This document shows positions 59,995 through 64,000 of a DNA stretch of 64,000 nucleotides, in pieces (within the stretch, counting starts at the first letter, position 1; each line of letters begins with the position of its first letter). The position numbers and the translations under genes are program-made. This DNA is from an uncultured Eubacterium sp. (lineage in GTDB: Bacteria; Bacillota; Clostridia; Lachnospirales; Lachnospiraceae): the NCBI GenBank assembly GCA_910577295.1, contig CAJTLS010000008.1:1-64000 (forward strand), read 5' to 3'. The notes beneath the pieces were generated by a model that did not search any database, was not told where the DNA came from, and saw only the letters and a list, made by a program, of their open reading frames with translations.

Positions 59995-60693
59995 ATGAGT
60001 AAGACACGTAAGAGCTACATAGCAACAATTAGTTTATTTGTTTTATTTATTATTTATACGGTGCTCGTTAAGACGGTTGATGTGCAGCCGGTTGGGCCGG
60101 AAGATACGGAAATAGGTTTTGCCGGTATAAATATGGCTGTTTTTTCCTTTCTGGGGGAGAGTAAATTTTGGTATTCAGTTACAAAATATTTAGGAGTTTT
60201 TGCCATACTTGTTATATTTGGATTCGGCATAGTGGGATTAAAACAGATGATACAGCGCAGGAATTTATTCCGCACAGATTTGCATCTGTTAGTATTAGGC
60301 GGTTTTTATGTTGTAATGGCAGTGTTTTATGTTTTTTTTGAAAAAGTAATAATTAATTACCGTCCGGTTTTGGAAGAGGAGCAGTTAGCGGCATCCTATC
60401 CCTCTTCTCATACGATGCTTGTCTGTTGTGTAATGGCAACGGCAATTATGCAGTTTAACCGGATGATTAAAAATCAGACGGTTTGTATCTTAGCGGATAT
60501 TGTGGCAGTAGCGGTCATTGCTTTGATGGTAATGGGGCGTCTGCTTTCGGGTGTGCATTGGCTGACGGATATTATTGGCGGTGTAATTATTAGTGCAGCG
60601 CTTGTGATGCTATATGTTTCTGTCGTGCAGATGCTCAAGGATAAGATTCGCAGAAAGAGAAGGCAGGAGAGATTAGAAAGGAAGCGGGGATGA
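59995..60693 (+). CDS. PAP2-family membrane phosphatase
   Basis: A 232-residue membrane protein with about six helices. The three PAP2 signature motifs are present: K-x6-RP in EKVIINYRP (about 113-121), PSSHT (about 134-138) and GRLLSGVHWLTDIIGG (about 181-196). Family members dephosphorylate undecaprenyl pyrophosphate, phosphatidic acid or phosphatidylglycerol phosphate; the exact lipid cannot be told. It is a neighbour of another membrane phosphoesterase. ATG 59995 has GGAGG 6 bases upstream. Its stop overlaps the next start by 4 bases. Confidence 0.88.
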   Translation: MSKTRKSYIATISLFVLFIIYTVLVKTVDVQPVGPEDTEIGFAGINMAVFSFLGESKFWYSVTKYLGVFAILVIFGFGIVGLKQMIQRRNLFRTDLHLLVLGGFYVVMAVFYVFFEKVIINYRPVLEEEQLAASYPSSHTMLVCCVMATAIMQFNRMIKNQTVCILADIVAVAVIALMVMGRLLSGVHWLTDIIGGVIISAALVMLYVSVVQMLKDKIRRKRRQERLERKRG

Positions 60694-61178
60694 TGGGAAC
60701 TTCATTGACTACGCTATGTTATATAGAAAAAGAAGACCAATATCTGATGCTTCACCGTGTGAAGAAAGAAAAGGATTGCAATAAGGATAAATGGATTGGC
60801 GTCGGTGGACATTTCGAAACGGAGGAATCACCGGAAGAGTGTCTGCTTCGTGAGGTAAAAGAGGAGACGGGGTTGACGCTTACCCGTTGGAGATTTTGCG
60901 GAATTGTAACATTTATATCCGACCATTGGAATGACGTGGAGTATATGTGTCTTTACAAAGCGGACGGTTTTGAGGGAGAATTACAGGAGTGCAGCGAGGG
61001 AGAGCTGCAATGGGTGGATAAAGATAAGGTATATGATTTGCCTATTTGGGAGGGAGACAAAATCTTTTTTCGTCTGATGGAGGAGAGAGAAGAATTCTTT
61101 TCTTTAAAATTGCGATATGAGAGAGGCTGTTTGGCAGAGGCTGTTTTGGACGGGAAACCATTAGAATGGAGAGTATAA
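60690..61178 (+). CDS. Nudix hydrolase, MTH1/8-oxo-dGTP type
   Basis: A 162-residue Nudix protein. The box reads GGHFETEESPEECLLREVKEE followed by TGL (about 39-62), and IGVGGHFE with the preceding HRVKKEKDCNKDKW resembles MTH1-type 8-oxo-dGTP phosphatases of Lachnospiraceae and Streptococci. It would clean oxidised nucleotides. Start overlaps the PAP2 gene (ATGATG at 60690); its stop TAA overlaps the MFS start by one base, so the three genes form one coupled unit. Confidence 0.85.
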   Translation: MMGTSLTTLCYIEKEDQYLMLHRVKKEKDCNKDKWIGVGGHFETEESPEECLLREVKEETGLTLTRWRFCGIVTFISDHWNDVEYMCLYKADGFEGELQECSEGELQWVDKDKVYDLPIWEGDKIFFRLMEEREEFFSLKLRYERGCLAEAVLDGKPLEWRV

Positions 61179-62380
61179 TGAATCAGAGGATACGATTGGA
61201 TTATCGTCACACAATTTATGCCAGTTATATTGGATATATTACACAGGCGATTGTTAATAACTTTGCGCCACTTTTATTTTTGACCTTTCAGACGACGTAT
61301 CATCTCACGCTGAAAGATATCACGCTTATTACAACGGTGAATTTTTTTGTTCAACTCTGTGTGGATTTACTTTCCGCCAGTTTTATAGACCGGATTGGTT
61401 ACCGAAAAGCGATTGTTTCAGCACACATGTTTGCGGCTGTCGGACTGATGGGGCTGGCTGTTTTTCCACGAATATTTTCAAGTCCTTATGCGGGGCTTAT
61501 GACGGCTGTTGTTCTCTATGCTATCGGGGGCGGTATTATAGAGGTTCTTATTAGCCCGATTGTGGAAGCCTGCCCGACCGCACGCAAAGAGGCGGCAATG
61601 AGCCTGCTGCATTCCTTTTACTGCTGGGGGCATGTTTTTCTCGTGTTGGTATCGACGCTGTTTTTTGCTGTTTTTGGAATTAAACATTGGCCTGTATTAG
61701 CATGTATATGGGGATTCGTGCCATTTGTCAATATGATTTATTTTTTATTTGTACCGCTTCGTCGGACGATAGAAGAAGAGAAGCAGATGAATTTTAGAGC
61801 CTTGATAAAACAGAAGGTATTTTGGCTTCTTATTGTAATTATGATATGTGCCGGAGCCTCGGAATTGGCGATGAGCCAATGGGCGTCGACTTTTGCGGAG
61901 TCGGCGCTTGGGGTGTCGAAAACTGTCGGTGATTTGACGGGGCCTTGCGCCTTTGCTGTTTTGATGGGACTGGCAAGAGCGTTTTATGGGAAATGCAGCG
62001 AACGGATTCCGCTCAAAAAGTTTATGATTGGCTGTGCCGTTCTCTGTATCGGCTGTTATGCACTGGCAATGCTTGCCGAAATGCCTCTGTTTGGGTTGAT
62101 TGGTTGTGCGGTCTGTGGTTTCTCGGTCGGGATATTCTGGCCGGGTACATTTAGTGTAGCTGCCGTGAAACTGCCGGCGGGGGGAACGGTGATGTATGCG
62201 TTTTTGGCGTTGGCAGGGGATATTGGATGTTCGTCCGGCCCGACAGTAGTCGGCATGGTAGCTGATTCTACCGGAAATAATTTAAAGTTGGGGCTCGGGG
62301 CGGCAATGATTTTTCCCATTGTCATTTTGATTGGGTTAATGCTTCTGAAAACGGACGGAACAGCAGGAGCAATTGATTAA
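61178..62380 (+). CDS. Major facilitator superfamily transporter (FucP-like)
   Basis: A 400-residue transporter with about 12 hydrophobic helices in two halves joined by a cytoplasmic loop (about 195-215). The loop between helices 2 and 3 (DRIGYRKAIVSA) keeps the MFS GxxxDRxGxR-like motif. The SPIVEACPTARKEAAMSLLHSFY segment is typical of the sugar-transporting FucP/YfkF-type group. Substrate unknown. GGAGAG is 5 bases upstream of ATG 61178. The gene ends 10 bases before the palindromic repeat. Confidence 0.85.
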   Translation: MNQRIRLDYRHTIYASYIGYITQAIVNNFAPLLFLTFQTTYHLTLKDITLITTVNFFVQLCVDLLSASFIDRIGYRKAIVSAHMFAAVGLMGLAVFPRIFSSPYAGLMTAVVLYAIGGGIIEVLISPIVEACPTARKEAAMSLLHSFYCWGHVFLVLVSTLFFAVFGIKHWPVLACIWGFVPFVNMIYFLFVPLRRTIEEEKQMNFRALIKQKVFWLLIVIMICAGASELAMSQWASTFAESALGVSKTVGDLTGPCAFAVLMGLARAFYGKCSERIPLKKFMIGCAVLCIGCYALAMLAEMPLFGLIGCAVCGFSVGIFWPGTFSVAAVKLPAGGTVMYAFLALAGDIGCSSGPTVVGMVADSTGNNLKLGLGAAMIFPIVILIGLMLLKTDGTAGAID

Positions 62381-62389
62381 TACGCGGCT

Positions 62390-62734
62390 ATCCTGCCGTC
62401 TCTTATCCGGTATACACTCCCAACGAAAAATGAATTATTTCTCTCGTTTACAGAAATCTTTCGCCGCGTCTCGCAAAACTCGCTGTCTGTATTGTCGTTT
62501 CCGCTGACTTTTGACAGCGCTGTTTTTGTTACTGGTTACTGCGGGAGGCACCTCCGGTGCCGCTTCGTGAAAGAAAGAGGCTATAAATAAATGGATTTCT
62601 TTTAGCCTCTTTCTTTCACGAACAGATGCTTTGCATCTGCCCGCAGTAGGAGTGAGTGGTGCAAATGGGGTGTCAAAAGTTAGGAAAACGACAACGACAG
62701 CTCAGACAATACTCGGGCGGCGAACTGTAAACGA
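62390..62734. repeat. Dispersed palindromic repeat, copy 2 (full): about 290-bp imperfect palindrome with side hairpins
   Basis: Central stem: 62564-62583 and 62603-62622 are perfect 20-bp inverted repeats around a 19-base loop. Going outward the arms carry hairpins at the matching place: GGCACC/GGTGCC (62547-62561) on the left, CAGATGC/GCATCTG (62623-62639) on the right. Then TACTGCGGG (62537) pairs with CCCGCAGTA (62640), ACTTTTGACA (62507) with TGTCAAAAGT (62671), and TCGTTTACAG (62444) with CTGTAAACGA (62725). The left flank 62390-62431 is shared with copy 1. No protein-coding frame. Confidence 0.85.
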
Positions 62735-62763
62735 ATGAAATTATTCCGTTAGAAGTTGAGAAT

Positions 62764-63174
62764 TTGTGTAAATGTTTTCATTTTTGGGATTTTGAATTTA
62801 ACATAGAAAAAAGAAAACGGATTGAAAACGATATTATAAGTGGAAAACGCAGTATGTATGTGTTTGAGTATGCGGGGGAATATATTGCCGGAGTATGTAT
62901 ATCCACTTATGATCAAGATACATGTTGCATTTCATATTTAGCTGTAGAGGAAAACTATCAAAATAAAGGAATAGGAACTGCTTTGATAAAATTTGCATGT
63001 GATTATGCAAAGAATTTAAACTTCAAGAAAGTATTGTTAGAAGTTGATTATGGTAATATGAGAGCAAAAAAATTGTATCAGGAATTAGGGTTTTTGGATG
63101 ACGAAATTAATCCGCAAAGCAGAATAAGAATGATAAAACATTTAACTTTATTTTGTGAGGGGTCTGTTAAGTAG
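62764..63174 (+). pseudogene. GNAT-family acetyltransferase, probably 5'-truncated by the repeat
   Basis: The 136 readable codons contain the GNAT core: a strand with YEYAGEYIAGVCIS-like sequence, ISYLAVEENYQNKGIGTALI (acetyl-CoA loop Q/RxxGxG/A, about residues 58-77) and the C-terminal KKVLLEVDYGNMRAKKLYQELGF. The frame is open back to the TAA at 62728, inside the right end of the palindromic repeat, and reads plausibly from 62734 (EIIPLEVENLCK), but there is no ATG and no ribosome binding site; only TTG 62764 can start. The gene is strongly AT-rich. Most likely the repeat has replaced its start. Substrate unknown. Confidence 0.65.
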
Positions 63175-63185
63175 GGACATGCAGA

Positions 63186-63301
63186 ATGGCTATTTTAGCA
63201 TTAGATGGTACAAGATGTTTTGTATTCCCATGATAGAGGAATTGCTTGCCAAAGGATATGATGTAACTATAGTGAAAAGAGGAAATGCAGAAGACGACTA
63301 G
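63186..63301 (+). pseudogene. Remnant of an NAD-dependent epimerase/dehydratase (N-terminal 38 codons, frameshifted)
   Basis: The first frame from ATG 63186 reads MAILALDGTR, like the Rossmann start of epimerases (ILVLGGTRFFG). It then shifts by one base near 63215-63222 and continues in another frame as IPMIEELLAKGYDVTIVKRG, the classic following helix and strand, and stops at 63301. Only about 38 of some 300 residues remain, so it is dead. Confidence 0.6.
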
Positions 63302-63344
63302 CGGTAATAAAGTTGAGATAATAAAAATCGAGAGGGGCAATGTT

Positions 63345-63551
63345 ATGATACGACAAGCAATGAAAGAAGATTACCGGAGAAAGGGATATGCCAGAGCCTT
63401 GGTAGCGGAATGTGAGAAATGGACAAGACAAATGGGATGTTCTGAGTTCGCAAGTGATTGTGAGCTAAATAATGATGCCAGTCTTGCTTTCCATAGGAAT
63501 ATGGGATTTACAGAAGCGGGGCGCATTATTTGTTTTACAAAGCCAATATAG
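63345..63551 (+). pseudogene. Internally deleted GNAT, aminoglycoside 6'-N-acetyltransferase-like
   Basis: 68 codons with a fair ribosome binding site (GAGGGG). The first nine residues (MIRQAMKED) match the N-terminus of this acetyltransferase type, but residue 10 jumps straight to the acetyl-CoA loop YRRKGYARALV and continues through CSEFASDCELNNDASLAFHR to GRIICFTKPI, the characteristic C-terminus. About 70-80 residues of the fold are missing in frame, including the substrate-binding half, so it should be inactive. Resistance cannot be inferred. Confidence 0.6.
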
Positions 63552-63568
63552 AAAAATGGAGGTTTGCT

Positions 63569-63775
63569 ATGAAACTGAATGAAGAATTAAATAAAATTAT
63601 GGAAGAACGCTTTTGTAAAGATACGGTAATTTCCCTTGTAACAACCAGTCAGGGAATTCCGTACGTGCGCAATGTAAATGCTTATTATGAAAATGGAGCA
63701 TTTTATAGTATTGCACATGCTTTATTAAGTGACTGTTTTGACGCTCGTATAGTTGACAAATGCCGGAATGAATGA
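63569..63775 (+). pseudogene. 3'-truncated pyridoxamine 5'-phosphate oxidase-family (FMN-binding) protein
   Basis: 68 codons behind a good ribosome binding site (GGAGG, 7 bases before ATG). LNEELNKIMEER and GIPYVRNVNAYYENGAFY are the first half of small flavin-binding split-barrel proteins, normally about 130-150 residues. After residue 55 the sequence changes to an unrelated short tail (DCFDARIVDKCRNE) and stops. FMN-binding residues of the second half are absent. Probably a deletion derivative. Confidence 0.6.
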
Positions 63776-63813
63776 TAAGATAGGTGACAGATTGAGGATA
63801 ACTCAGGAAGGGG

Positions 63814-63838
63814 CACACCACCTCGGGTGTGGATTTTT
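63814..63838 (+). terminator. Intrinsic terminator before thiS
   Basis: Stem CACACC / GGTGTG with a 6-base loop, followed by GA and TTTTT. It closes the decayed-gene island. Confidence 0.65.
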
Positions 63839-63879
63839 CTTGTGTTATCTTTTTTTAAAAGGCGAAAAGGAGTGCGCTT

Positions 63880-64000
63880 ATGGTTCAGATTAATGGTGAA
63901 ACGAGAGAGAACTGCGAGGGGTTGACGGTGGAAGAGATGGTTGACAGGGAAGGCTTGCAAAAGAGCCGTGTGGCCGTGGAAATCAATGGTGAAATCGTCA
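63880..64000 (+). CDS. thiS: Sulfur carrier protein ThiS (3' end outside window)
   Basis: Only 40 codons are visible: MVQINGETRENCEGLTVEEM, then KSRVAVEINGEIV. This is the beta-grasp ThiS pattern (short VxxNGE opening, L-T-V-E-E-x helix, then VAVExNGEIV). ThiS is about 65 residues and ends in Gly-Gly, which is thiocarboxylated to deliver sulfur for the thiazole of thiamine. AAGGAG is 9 bases before ATG. No TPP riboswitch is recognisable in the 100 bases upstream. thiF/G/H genes are expected further on. Confidence 0.85.
   Translation, partial: MVQINGETRENCEGLTVEEMVDREGLQKSRVAVEINGEIV

Noticed and set aside
63776..63879. TPP riboswitch before thiS
   Set aside because: The conserved CTGAGA and ACCTGA-type segments are missing; only a simple terminator hairpin is present.
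1..64000. CRISPR array, insertion sequence transposase or prophage
   Set aside because: No regularly spaced direct repeats, and no transposase, integrase or phage structural gene was recognised anywhere in the window.

Overview
The window is a contiguous piece of a Clostridia chromosome, most likely Lachnospiraceae (gut Firmicutes). This rests on gene content (SpoIIM-like protein, ZapA, FtsW/RodA with a class B PBP, an ACT/UPF0210 pair, Gld-type ABC operon, DUF4340), strong GGAGG ribosome binding sites, Gram-positive signal peptides and a lipobox, and moderate base composition with AT-rich islands. Genus is not resolved.

Layout. 1-5704: the 3' end of a giant Rhs/YD-repeat protein that ends in a GIY-YIG nuclease-like toxin tip, followed by its probable immunity gene; both are visibly AT-richer than the Rhs core. 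5705-6087: orphan sequence and a perfect palindrome that carries the -10 box of the next gene. 6088-15683: S1-domain RNA-binding protein, hybrid sensor kinase, DegV, YprB-like nuclease (minus), cardiolipin synthase, ruvAB, zapA. 15768-24149: a tightly packed, partly overlapping run of U32 peptidase-family RNA hydroxylase, FtsW/RodA, class B PBP, Nudix, double PPK2 and a secreted transglutaminase. 24150-25257: a dispersed palindromic repeat and an AT-rich methyltransferase (minus). 25365-30770: tRNA-Leu(CAA) with a clear promoter, a secreted repeat protein, and polA, which is split by a one-base frameshift. 30799-39654: coaE, an FtsA-like protein with a long tail, GGDEF, YycJ-like MBL hydrolase, ACT, UPF0210, aminotransferase and ADP-sugar Nudix. 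39730-46509: SpoIIM-like, DAHP synthase (minus) and a GldA/GldF/GldG/DUF4340 operon. 46740-52345: cysS, a small lipoprotein, an HMGL-like aldolase (minus) and a second secreted repeat protein. 52399-62380: purM-purN-purD, glyA, topB, metallophosphoesterase, PAP2, Nudix, MFS. 62390-63775: a second, full copy of the palindromic repeat followed by four decayed or shortened genes. 63880-end: start of thiS.

How it fits together. Most of the window is housekeeping: division and peptidoglycan synthesis, recombination and replication, purine and one-carbon metabolism, aromatic amino acid entry. Accessory content is concentrated in the Rhs toxin/immunity pair, the two secreted repeat proteins and the two islands next to the palindromic repeat. 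The strongest candidate for something undescribed is that repeat: about 290 bp of imperfect palindrome at 62444-62734 with a perfect 20-bp central stem and a small hairpin on each arm at the matching place. A deleted relative lies 38 kb away, and both sit beside AT-rich, apparently acquired genes. All calls come from reading the sequence; no database search was run.
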